A stretch of DNA of 64,000 nt. Origin: Paracraurococcus sp042666655. Lineage in GTDB: Bacteria > Pseudomonadota > Alphaproteobacteria > Acetobacterales > Acetobacteraceae. Shown here piece after piece: positions 45,947 to 53,989 of this stretch. The stretch is from positions 276,039 to 340,038 of the forward strand of contig NZ_JBHTDE010000005.1 of assembly GCF_042666655.1 (NCBI RefSeq), written 5' to 3'. A program made the translations under genes and the position numbers. Position 1 is the first letter of the stretch; every line of letters starts with the position of its first letter. A model generated the notes under the pieces. The model saw only the letters and a program-made list of their open reading frames with translations, was not told the origin of the DNA and ran no database searches.

Positions 45947-47421
45947 TGGACCCCACCCCCGGCGGCGTCCTGCTCATCCTGGCCATGGTCGTGCCCGTCA
46001 CCGGCATGCTGGTCGCCTTCGCCATGGGCGGCCGCGCGGCGGAGCGGATCGCGCTCGGCGTGGTGCCGGTCGGCATCGGCATCGCCCTGCTGCTCGCGGC
46101 CGGCGTGCTGCGCGCCAAGGCGCCGATCGTGGCATGGGTCGGCAACTGGGCGCCGCCACTCGGCCTGGCCTTGCGCGTGGACGGCATCAACGCCGCCATG
46201 CTGCTGACCACGGCGCTCATCCTCGGCGGCGTGGCGCTGCATGCCCGCGCCGACTACGCGACCGCCCCGGGTGCCGCCGAGGCGCGCGCGCCGCTCGCCT
46301 TCTGGGTCTTCTTCCTGGCGCTGTGGACGGCGCTGGGCATGGCCTTCCTCGGCTCCGACCTGTTCAACCTGTTCGTCGCGCTGGAGATGCTGACCTTCGG
46401 CGCGCTCGCGCTCGCCTGCCTCGATGGCCGCGCCACGCAGTTCAAGGCCGAGCTGCGCTACCTGCTCTTCGCCCTGATCGGCTCCGTCCTCTATCTGCTC
46501 GGCTGCGGGTTGCTGTACGGCGACTACGGCACGCTGGATGTGGTGCTGCTCGCCCGCGCCGCCCGGCCCGATGCGGCGACCATCATGGCCGCCGCCCTGA
46601 TGAGCGTGGGGCTGCTGGCCAAGATGGCGCTGTTCCCGCTGCATCTGTGGCTGCCGCCCGCCCATGCCGGGGCGCCGCCGGCGGCCAGCGCCGTGCTCTC
46701 CGGCCTGGTGGTGAAGGCCTCCTATTTCCTGCTGCTGCGGCTGTGGTTCACCGTGCTGCCCGGCGCGCTGGCCGCGGCGGTGGCGCCGGTCTTCGCCACG
46801 CTCGGCGCCGCCGCCATCCTGTTCGGCAGCCTGGTCGCGCTGCGCCAGGCGCGCCTCAAGCTGCTGGTGGCCTATTCCACCGTGGCGCAGATCGGCTACC
46901 TGTTCCTGATGTTCCCGCTGGTCGCCGGGGCCACGGATGGCCTGGGCTCCGCCGCCTGGCTCGGCGGCGCCCTGCAGGCCATCTGCCACGCCTTCGCCAA
47001 GGCCGCGATGTTCCTCGCCGCCGGCGTGATCGCGGGCGTGCTGGGGCATGACCGCATCGCCGACCTCGGCGGTTCCGCGCGGGCGACGCCGCTCAGCGTC
47101 TGGGCCTTCGGGCTTGCCGGCCTCTCGCTGATGGGCATCCCGCCCAGCGGCGGGTTCTCGGCCAAGTGGCTGCTGCTGATCGCGGCGATCGAGACCGGGC
47201 AATGGTGGTGGGCGCTGGTCATCGTCGGCGGCGGCCTGCTGACCGGCGGCTATGTCTTTCGCGTGCTCTCGGCCAGCATGGCCGACAGCGCCGCCCCGCC
47301 GGTGGCCGCGGCGAAGCCGGTGCAGGAACGCGTGGCGCTCGGCCTGGCCATCGTCTCGGTGCTGCTCGGCCTCATGCCGCTCGGCGCCTTCGGCCTGGTC
47401 CGCATCGGGCTGCTGCCATGA
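45946..47421 (+). CDS. mnhD: Antiporter subunit D (MnhD/NuoM-N-like)
   Basis: 491-residue proton-antiporter-like subunit of the complex I family, with about 14 hydrophobic segments. The TM5 glutamate is Glu147 (LFVALEMLTF). The TM7 lysine is Lys226 (GLLAKMALFPLHLWLPPAH), and the broken-helix lysine is in SGLVVKASYF. The TM12 lysine is in GGFSAKWLLL. All key channel residues are present, so it is probably a competent ion/proton channel. ATG 45946 gives a TGATG junction; GTG 45943 is an alternative. Confidence 0.93.
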   Translation: MDPTPGGVLLILAMVVPVTGMLVAFAMGGRAAERIALGVVPVGIGIALLLAAGVLRAKAPIVAWVGNWAPPLGLALRVDGINAAMLLTTALILGGVALHARADYATAPGAAEARAPLAFWVFFLALWTALGMAFLGSDLFNLFVALEMLTFGALALACLDGRATQFKAELRYLLFALIGSVLYLLGCGLLYGDYGTLDVVLLARAARPDAATIMAAALMSVGLLAKMALFPLHLWLPPAHAGAPPAASAVLSGLVVKASYFLLLRLWFTVLPGALAAAVAPVFATLGAAAILFGSLVALRQARLKLLVAYSTVAQIGYLFLMFPLVAGATDGLGSAAWLGGALQAICHAFAKAAMFLAAGVIAGVLGHDRIADLGGSARATPLSVWAFGLAGLSLMGIPPSGGFSAKWLLLIAAIETGQWWWALVIVGGGLLTGGYVFRVLSASMADSAAPPVAAAKPVQERVALGLAIVSVLLGLMPLGAFGLVRIGLLP

Positions 47422-49019
47422 TCCTGCTGGCCGCCATGCTGGTGCCGCTGCTGATGCTCGCGGCCTGCATTGCCTCCGGCCCACGCACCCGCATGCCGAC
47501 CCTGCTCGGCCTCGCACCGCTGCCGGGCCTGGCCGCGGCATGGCTCGGCCCCGGCCAAAGCGTCGTGCTCTATGCCGACTGGCTGCGCCTCACCCTCATG
47601 CTCGACGCGCCGGCCGCGGTGCTGCTGGGCGGGGCCGCGCTGCTCTGGAGCGCCGCCGGCCTCTATGCCGGCGCCTATCTCGGGGGAAAGCCCGGCGCCG
47701 AGCGTTTCGCCTGCTGGTGGCTGATCACGCTGTCGGGCAGCCTCGGCGTCTTCGTCGCCGGCGACCTCGTCACCTTCTACCTCGCCTTCGCCATGGTCAG
47801 CCTCGCGGCCTATGGCCTGGTGGTGCAGGACCGCACGCCGGCCGCGTACCGCGCCGGCGCCGTCTACATCCTGCTCGCGGTGCTGGGCGAGGTCTGCCTG
47901 CTGCTGGCCTTCGCCCTGCTTGCCGCCGCGATCCCCGGCACGAGCCTGGCGATCCGCGACGCCGTCGCCGCGCTGCCCGGCGCGCCGGGGCGGGACCTCA
48001 TCATCGGCCTGCTGCTGGCCGGCTTCGGGCTGAAGGCCGGGCTGGTGCCGCTGCATGTCTGGCTGCCGCTGGCGCATCCGGCGGCGCCGATGCCGGCCTC
48101 CGCCGTGCTGAGCGGCGCCATCATCAAGGCCGGGATCATCGGCCTGATCCGCTTCCTGCCGGCCGATGGGACGATCCCCGAATGGGGCCTGGCCCTGGCC
48201 GGCATCGGCCTGCTGACCGCGTTCTGGGGCGTCGCGGTCGGCATCACCCAGCGCAACCCGAAAGCCGTGCTGGCCTATTCCAGCATCAGCCAGATGGGCG
48301 TGGCTTGCGCAGCGCTCGGGCTCGGCCTGGCCACCGGGGAGGCCGGGGCGGCGGTGGCGGTCGCCTTCTATGCGCTCTGCCACATGCTGGCGAAGGGGGC
48401 ACTGTTCCTCGGGGTCGGCGTCGCCATGGCCAGCGGGCGCCGTTGGCTCTGGCTGGCGCTGGGCCCGGCGCTGGTCCTCGCGCTCGGCTTCGGCGGGCTG
48501 CCGGGGACCGGCGGGGCGCTGGGCAAGGCGGCGGTGAAGGGGCTGTTCGGCTATGGCATCCCTGGCCTGCTGGCAGGCCTCTCGGCGGCCGGATCGACCC
48601 TGCTGATGCTGCATTTCTGCCGCCGGCTGGCGGCCCAGGCGGCGGCCGACCCCGCGGCTTGGCCGCCGGCCGGGCTGCTGCTGCCCTGGCTGGCCCTGGC
48701 GGGCGCCGCCATCGCGGTGCCCTGGTGGCTCTATGCGCCGAGCGGGCTCGGCGCGGCGACCGATAGCCTGGACCCCGCCGGCCTCTGGCCGGTGCTGCTC
48801 GGCACCGCCCTGGCACTGGCGCTGCGGCGCGCCACGCTGCCCGCGGTGCCGGAGGGCGACATCCTGCTGCCCGTCGCCCGCTGCCTCGATGCCGGCGCCC
48901 CCTGGGCCGGCCGCGCCGCGGGGCTGGAGGCGATGCTGCGCGGCTGGCCGGCCGCCGGGACCGCGCTGCTGACCCTTGCCTTGGTTTTCGGCCTCGCCAT
49001 GCTGCGCGCCCTGCCATGA
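47418..49019 (+). CDS. Second antiporter-like channel subunit (MrpA/MrpD/NuoL-M-like)
   Basis: 533-residue member of the same proton-antiporter family, with about 14 hydrophobic segments. Lys206 in GFGLKAGLVPLHVWLPLAH (TM7), a lysine in SGAIIKAGIIGLIRF and a TM12-region lysine in GGALGKAAVKG are kept. At the TM5 glutamate position it reads YLAFAMVSLAAYG, with Ala125 where MnhD has Glu147. That residue is usually essential for coupling, so this subunit may transport differently or play a structural role. It seems to take the place of the large MrpA N-terminal domain. Overlaps both neighbours by 4 nt. Confidence 0.85.
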   Translation: MILLAAMLVPLLMLAACIASGPRTRMPTLLGLAPLPGLAAAWLGPGQSVVLYADWLRLTLMLDAPAAVLLGGAALLWSAAGLYAGAYLGGKPGAERFACWWLITLSGSLGVFVAGDLVTFYLAFAMVSLAAYGLVVQDRTPAAYRAGAVYILLAVLGEVCLLLAFALLAAAIPGTSLAIRDAVAALPGAPGRDLIIGLLLAGFGLKAGLVPLHVWLPLAHPAAPMPASAVLSGAIIKAGIIGLIRFLPADGTIPEWGLALAGIGLLTAFWGVAVGITQRNPKAVLAYSSISQMGVACAALGLGLATGEAGAAVAVAFYALCHMLAKGALFLGVGVAMASGRRWLWLALGPALVLALGFGGLPGTGGALGKAAVKGLFGYGIPGLLAGLSAAGSTLLMLHFCRRLAAQAAADPAAWPPAGLLLPWLALAGAAIAVPWWLYAPSGLGAATDSLDPAGLWPVLLGTALALALRRATLPAVPEGDILLPVARCLDAGAPWAGRAAGLEAMLRGWPAAGTALLTLALVFGLAMLRALP

Positions 49020-51430
49020 CGATGCGCGCCCTGCTCGGCGGCGCGGCGGGCCTCGCGGCGTTGGCCCTGGCCGGGCTGCTGGCGATCCCCTGGGCACTGG
49101 AGACCGGCGCGCTCACCGCCCGGCTCGACGCGGCGCTGGAACGGGCGACCGGGCGTGCCGTCAGCCTCGGCCCGATCTCGGTCCGGGCGTCCCTGCGGCC
49201 GGCCTTCACCATCGCCGGGGCGACCATCGCCAACCCGCCCGGCCTGTCGCGGCCGGATTTCGCCAGCATCGGCCAGGTCGAGATCACCCTTGGCCTGCTG
49301 CCGCTGCTGGCCGGCCGGGTCGAGATCGACAGCGTGACCCTCGCCGGCGCGGATATCCTGCTGGAGCGCGATGCCGAAGGCCGGCCGAACTGGCTCCTCG
49401 CCCCGCCGGCGCGGGACGAAGCGGCCGAGCCCGGTATGCAGCTCAGCCTCGGCGCGCTGCAGGTCACCCAGTCCCGCATCGCGCTCGCCGGCCAGAGGGC
49501 GCTGGCCGTCCCGGCGCTGGAACTGCGCCGGCAGGGCGAGGGCCTCGGGCTCACGGGGCGGCTCCTGCTGGCCGGCAAGCCCTTCGCCCTGGATGCGGCG
49601 ATCGGCGCGCTGGCCGACCCGGCGCCGCCGCTCCGCGCCAGCCTGGCCGGCGAGGACCTCCGCCTCGCCGTCCGCGGCACCCTGCCGCGCAACCTCGCCG
49701 AGCCGGGCTGGTCGCTGGCGCTGGAGGGCGACGCGGCCGACCCGGCGCGGCTGGCGGCGCTGCTGTCGCCCGGCCTGGCGCTGCCGAAGCTCGGCCCGGT
49801 GCACGGCGCGGCCGCGCTGGGGCCGGGGCCGGCGCTCACCGACATCCGGCTGAGCACCGGCGCCACCAGCCTCGGCGCGCCATTGCCCGGGCTGCGGCTG
49901 AAGACCGCCGCGCTGCGCGCCGCGACGCCGGATGCCCCGGCCATGCTCACGGCCCGGCTGCGCCGCGGCACCGCCGAGGCCGGCCTGGCCGCCACCCTCC
50001 CGTCGCTGCGGCGGCTCGTCGCGGCGGGGCCGGCGCAGCTGTTGCCGGTGGAGGCGACGCTGACCGCCGGCGCCGCCAGCCTCACCCTGCGCGGCGAGGC
50101 GAGCCGGACCGGCGTGGCACCGGCGGGCCTCGCGGCGCGCCTCGCCGCGCCCGACCTCGCCGCGCTGGGGCCGCTGCTGGGGATGGACCTGCCGGGGCTG
50201 CGCGAGGTGGTGGCCAGCGCCCGGCTCGGCGCCGGCCCGCACGGCCTGCTGCGGTTCGGCGGGCTCGCCGTGACGGCGGCGGGGCTGGACCTGGCCGGCG
50301 AGGTTGAGCTGGCGACCGCGCCGCGCACCGTGCTCACCGGCCGCCTCGCGGCCCGCCGGCTCGACCTCGATGCGCTGGGCGGCGCCCGGCCGGCGCCGCC
50401 GCGCCGGACCCGGCTGATCCCCGACGTCGCGCTGCCGGTCGCGGCGCTGCGCGGCTTCGACGCGACGCTCGCGCTCTCGGCCGAGCAGGTCACCGCCGGC
50501 GGCATCGCCTGGCGCGGGCTGAGCGGGCAGTTGACGCTGGCCGGCGGCCGGCTGGCGGTGCAGCCCTTCACCGCCAGCCTGCCGGGCGGGACGCTCACCG
50601 GCCGCTTCAGCCTGGACGCCGCCGCCGCGCCGCCCGATGCCGCGCTGTCGCTGCGCAGCCAAGCGCTCGACCTCGGCGCTGTCGCCCGCGGCCTCGGCAA
50701 TACCGCCGCGATCGAGGGCCAGGGCGAACTCGCGCTCGACCTGCGCGGCCGCGGCACGACGCTGCGGGCGGTGGCCGCGACGCTCGGCGGCGAGGCCGGG
50801 CTGGCCGTGGTGGAGGGCAGGCTGGTCTATGCCGGCGCGCTGCGGCTCGGCCCCAATCTGGTGCGCACGCTGCTGCCGCGCGGCCCGGCGGCGCGGGAGG
50901 CCGAGCTGCGCTGCCTCGCCCTGCGGCTGACCGCCGAACAGGGCGCGGTGCGCAGCCAGGCGCTGCTGCTGGAAGGCGGCTTCGGGCGCATCGACGGCGA
51001 CCTGGCGGTCAACCTGCGCGACGAGACCCTGGCGGCGCGGCTGCTGCCGGACATCTCGGTGCTGGGCGGCGTCACCCTGCGCACCCCGGTCGGCATCGGC
51101 GGCACCCTGGCGGCGCCGCGGGTGGGGGTGGAACCCGGCGCGGCGCTGGCGCGGGTCGCCGCCGACGCGCTGGCCAACCGGCTGTGGCGCAGCAGCACGG
51201 TGGCCTGGCTGCGCGGCCCGGGGGAAGGCGATTGTGCCGCGCAGCTCCGCCTGGCACGGCTCGGCCGCGAGGGGCGGGTGCCGCCGGCGGCGCCGGCGCC
51301 GGTACCGCTGGTGCCGCGCGAATTGCAGGGCGCGGCGCGCGAGGTCCAGGGCGCGGCGCGCGAGGTGCAGGGCGCCGCGCAGGACGTGCTGCGCGGCATC
51401 GGCGGGCTGTTCGGCGTCGGGCGCCGCTGA
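49016..51430 (+). CDS. AsmA-family protein
   Basis: 804-residue protein with one N-terminal membrane helix (about 7-28) and a long beta-rich body. The opening after the helix (LDAALERATGRAVSLGPISVR) and the later DLDLRGRGTTLRAVAATLGGEAGLAVVEG-like block are AsmA signatures. AsmA proteins are bridge-like lipid-transfer or outer-membrane-biogenesis factors in the periplasm. The C-terminus holds a seven-residue repeat (51320-51382). It is translationally coupled to the last antiporter gene, which is unusual. A terminator hairpin follows 82 nt later. Confidence 0.88.
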   Translation: MTMRALLGGAAGLAALALAGLLAIPWALETGALTARLDAALERATGRAVSLGPISVRASLRPAFTIAGATIANPPGLSRPDFASIGQVEITLGLLPLLAGRVEIDSVTLAGADILLERDAEGRPNWLLAPPARDEAAEPGMQLSLGALQVTQSRIALAGQRALAVPALELRRQGEGLGLTGRLLLAGKPFALDAAIGALADPAPPLRASLAGEDLRLAVRGTLPRNLAEPGWSLALEGDAADPARLAALLSPGLALPKLGPVHGAAALGPGPALTDIRLSTGATSLGAPLPGLRLKTAALRAATPDAPAMLTARLRRGTAEAGLAATLPSLRRLVAAGPAQLLPVEATLTAGAASLTLRGEASRTGVAPAGLAARLAAPDLAALGPLLGMDLPGLREVVASARLGAGPHGLLRFGGLAVTAAGLDLAGEVELATAPRTVLTGRLAARRLDLDALGGARPAPPRRTRLIPDVALPVAALRGFDATLALSAEQVTAGGIAWRGLSGQLTLAGGRLAVQPFTASLPGGTLTGRFSLDAAAAPPDAALSLRSQALDLGAVARGLGNTAAIEGQGELALDLRGRGTTLRAVAATLGGEAGLAVVEGRLVYAGALRLGPNLVRTLLPRGPAAREAELRCLALRLTAEQGAVRSQALLLEGGFGRIDGDLAVNLRDETLAARLLPDISVLGGVTLRTPVGIGGTLAAPRVGVEPGAALARVAADALANRLWRSSTVAWLRGPGEGDCAAQLRLARLGREGRVPPAAPAPVPLVPRELQGAAREVQGAAREVQGAAQDVLRGIGGLFGVGRR
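51320..51382 (+). repeat. Three tandem 21-bp repeats in the AsmA 3' end
   Basis: Units at 51320-51340, 51341-51361 and 51362-51382 encode (E/R)EVQGAA-type heptads. They give an amphipathic helix just before the C-terminus. They are the product of recent in-frame duplication, since the DNA is nearly identical. Confidence 0.8.
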
Positions 51431-51511
51431 CCCGCCGGCCCGCCTGCATCCTGCCACTGCCCGCATTGCGTGCCCTGCGGCGGCCGCCCGGCGCCCGAGG
51501 GCACCGCGAAC

Positions 51512-51546
51512 GACGCCGGCGGCCATCGGAGATGGCCGTTGGCGTC
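51512..51546. terminator. Bidirectional terminator between AsmA and LpxR-like genes
   Basis: A 16-bp stem (51512-51527 with 51531-51546; two G-U pairs) and GGA loop between convergent stop codons. The stem reaches the LpxR-like stop codon. No T-tract on the plus side. Confidence 0.6.
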
Positions 51547-52567
51547 AGAAGCGGAAGGCCAGGCTGAGCGAGCCGAATTGCGCCGCTTCCCGCTGCGCGG
51601 TGAATTCCTTGCTGCGGATGGTGTAGGTCGCGGTCAGCCGGGCGCGTGGCATGACCAGGGCGGCGCCGAAGCTGGCATCGGCGATGAAATCCTCCCGGTC
51701 CACGCTGCGGCTGTCGCGCCAGGTATTGCCGTCGAGCGAGATGTCGCGGCCGACCGCGCGGCCCTCGAGTCCGGCGAAGGCATACCAGCCCCAGGTCTCG
51801 CCCGGTTCGAAGAACAGCGACCCGGCGGCGGCGGGCCGCACCCGCGGCGGGCCGAAATCCGCGTCCAGCGCATTGCCGACACGGAACGTCATCCCGACGC
51901 TGCCGTAGGTCTGCACGTTGCCGAGGCTGGCGGCCACGCTGGGGATCAGGCCGATCGCCAGGTCGTCGTTGACCGGGCGGTTGATCCGCCATTGCCGCGC
52001 CAGCACCAAGTTCACCCCGGGTTCGTCCTTGATCTGGTAGCTCCAGCCATAGGCGCGGTCGATGCCGAATATGTCGTGCGTGGTGTTCTGCACCTGGCGG
52101 CCCAGCGCCGAGGGGCCGAACACGCCGAGCTGGAGTTCCGCCACCGCCAGCGTCGTGTCGGTGTTCGAGGACAGCGTGAAGGCGGTGTAGAGCCAGCCGG
52201 CATAGGGCCGGTCCTTCGGGTCCGGGTTGCGCAGCAGCGTGTCTTCCGGGGTGTACTTCTTCTGCCCGAAGGCGAGGCCCCAGCGCGGCGTGCCGCCTGC
52301 CGGGAAGAACGGCGCCAGCGCCGAGGTCAGCCGCGTGGTCCAGCCCGGCGGCGCGCCGGAGGGCGAGGCCCAGGCGAAGAGGAAGCCGTTGGTGTAGTAG
52401 CGGTCGTTGCCGGAGAAGGTGTCGTTCTCGATGATGAAGGCCAGGGTGCCGCGGCTGTAGGCCGGCGTCGTCACGGCGTCCTCGGCGCGCGCCGCGGCGG
52501 GTGGCAGGACCCCGGCAAGCAGCGGTGCCAGCGCCGCCAGCCAACGGATTGCCTTGCATGTCGTCAT
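51545..52567 (-). CDS. LpxR-type lipid A deacylase (DUF2219)
   Basis: 340-residue outer-membrane beta-barrel. Residues 1-28 are a signal peptide (LAALAPLLAGVLPPAAARA). The active-site region has Asn48 and Asp49 (IENDTFSGNDRYYTNG), as in LpxR, and a candidate catalytic His164 in NTTHDIFG. The C-terminal strand ends in Phe (LSLAFRF), the barrel-insertion signal. LpxR removes the 3'-acyloxyacyl chain from lipid A. Start ATG 52567 has GAGG upstream; ATG 52594 is less likely. It is convergent with AsmA. Confidence 0.85.
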   Translation of the reverse strand: MTTCKAIRWLAALAPLLAGVLPPAAARAEDAVTTPAYSRGTLAFIIENDTFSGNDRYYTNGFLFAWASPSGAPPGWTTRLTSALAPFFPAGGTPRWGLAFGQKKYTPEDTLLRNPDPKDRPYAGWLYTAFTLSSNTDTTLAVAELQLGVFGPSALGRQVQNTTHDIFGIDRAYGWSYQIKDEPGVNLVLARQWRINRPVNDDLAIGLIPSVAASLGNVQTYGSVGMTFRVGNALDADFGPPRVRPAAAGSLFFEPGETWGWYAFAGLEGRAVGRDISLDGNTWRDSRSVDREDFIADASFGAALVMPRARLTATYTIRSKEFTAQREAAQFGSLSLAFRF

Positions 52568-52602
52568 CGGGATGCGCCTCGGTTCCAGTGGCATCGGAGG
52601 GG

Positions 52603-52628
52603 GCGGCCGGGCGGGGAAGCCCGGCCGC
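52603..52628 (-). terminator. Hairpin between patatin lipoprotein and LpxR genes
   Basis: A perfect 10-bp GC stem (52603-52612 with 52619-52628), six-base loop. On the minus strand it follows the patatin gene and a 17-codon frame. No T-tract. Confidence 0.4.
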
Positions 52629-52637
52629 GGGTGGGAT

Positions 52638-52691
52638 TCAGCGCGGCGCGGCCGCCGCGGTCGGGTCGGCGATGACGGGCTGGTCGGACAT
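52638..52691 (-). CDS. Possible 17-codon small ORF
   Basis: ATG 52691 to TGA 52638 would encode MSDQPVIADPTAAAAPR. It has AAGGAAA about 9 nt upstream, a better ribosome-binding site than several real genes here, and lies immediately before a strong hairpin. It could be a leader peptide or a small protein, or chance. No family is recognised. Confidence 0.3.
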   Translation of the reverse strand: MSDQPVIADPTAAAAPR

Positions 52692-52718
52692 GGCGAAGGT
52701 TTCCTTGCGTCGTGTCGG

Positions 52719-53954
52719 CTAGCGGGCGGCGGGACGATCGGCCGTGGCGGCCAGGGTGCCGACCACGGGCGGCACGTCCACCCAGGCGGTGCCGCTGCGC
52801 GCCTTGGCCTCGGCATAGTCGAACAGCGCCTGCATGAAGCGCTGGTCGAAGGGCTCGCGCCGCTCGGCGGCGAAGTTGGACCCGATGAAGCTCAGCCGGA
52901 AGCCCACCTCGTCGCGCTGCGCCGTCAGGTAGATGCGGCTGATATCGCCGACCCCGCTGAAATGCAGCAGGGTGGCGATCGAGCGCCGGGCGATGGAGAA
53001 GAGCCCGCGGTTGACGCTGGCGGCCTCGATGTCGATGCGGCCGTTGCGGATCACCCAGATGGTGCGCTGGCGCGGCGGCTGCCCCGCCGCGCCGCGCAGG
53101 GTGAGCGAGGGCGGGTAGAAGAAGACCTGCGTCGCCGCGCCGCCATCGACATGCATCTCCTGGAAGCCGCGGCCGTCGTGTTCGACATCCACCAGCACCG
53201 GCGGGAAGGCGCCGGGGATGGAGGCGCTGGCCAGCAGGATCTTCTGGAACAGGGCGAGCGCATCGGGGTGGCCGCTGGCGGCGATGGCGCCGATGTTCCA
53301 GACCACCGGCCGCTGCAGGTCGAGGTTGGTGGTGCCGATCAGCAGCAGCCGCCCGCGGGCGTATTCCCGCGCGATCGCGGCCAGCATCGCCGCATCCGCG
53401 TGGCGCTGGATCAGCCGCGTCAGCGGCGAGGTGTCGGCGAGCGAATCGTTGAACAGCACGGCGAAGGGGATGCGCCGCAGCAGGATCAGGTCGGGCGGCG
53501 CCTGCTGGGTGAAGACCTCCCGCAGGGCAGGGTCGTAGTCCGGGCCGAGGAAGGCGAAGGGCGCGATCAGGGCGCCCGCGGAGATGCCGGTGACGACGTC
53601 GAAGCGTGGCCGGGTGCCGGTCGCGGTCCAGCCGGCCAGCAGCCCGGCGCCATAGGCGCCGTTGTCGCCGCCGCCCGACAGCGCCAGGAAATGCGCCGGC
53701 GGCAGGGCGCGGCCGGTGCCCGCGCCCTGCCGCGCCAGCATCAGGTCGGCTTCCCGCCGCAGCGCGTCGGGCGGGCCGTCCGGCCAGAAGCGGGCGTTCG
53801 GGACGCCGAGCACCGGCAGGCCCACCGTGGCCTCGGCCGGCGGGGCGTCCTGCCGCAGCACATTGGCGCAGCCGGCAAGGGGCAGCAGCAGCAGCAGGCA
53901 GCGCAGCAGGCCGCCCAGCCGGGGCAGGGCGAAGCGGCGTCTCGGCATCGGCAA
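52719..53954 (-). CDS. Patatin-like phospholipase lipoprotein
   Basis: 411-residue exported lipoprotein: basic start, hydrophobic LLRCLLLLLPLAGC lipobox, then a patatin domain. The oxyanion loop is LALSGGGDNGAYGAG, the nucleophile is in VTGISAGAL, and the catalytic Asp is in HVDGGAAT. It is anchored in the envelope, unlike the cytosolic patatin at 34164. It may hydrolyse outer-membrane phospholipids. ATG 53954 or 53948 are the start options. It is grouped with LpxR-like and porin genes on this strand. Confidence 0.85.
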   Translation of the reverse strand: MPMPRRRFALPRLGGLLRCLLLLLPLAGCANVLRQDAPPAEATVGLPVLGVPNARFWPDGPPDALRREADLMLARQGAGTGRALPPAHFLALSGGGDNGAYGAGLLAGWTATGTRPRFDVVTGISAGALIAPFAFLGPDYDPALREVFTQQAPPDLILLRRIPFAVLFNDSLADTSPLTRLIQRHADAAMLAAIAREYARGRLLLIGTTNLDLQRPVVWNIGAIAASGHPDALALFQKILLASASIPGAFPPVLVDVEHDGRGFQEMHVDGGAATQVFFYPPSLTLRGAAGQPPRQRTIWVIRNGRIDIEAASVNRGLFSIARRSIATLLHFSGVGDISRIYLTAQRDEVGFRLSFIGSNFAAERREPFDQRFMQALFDYAEAKARSGTAWVDVPPVVGTLAATADRPAAR

Positions 53955-53989
53955 GGCGGTCCCTCCGGCGCGGGTCAGGTCCCGCCTGC

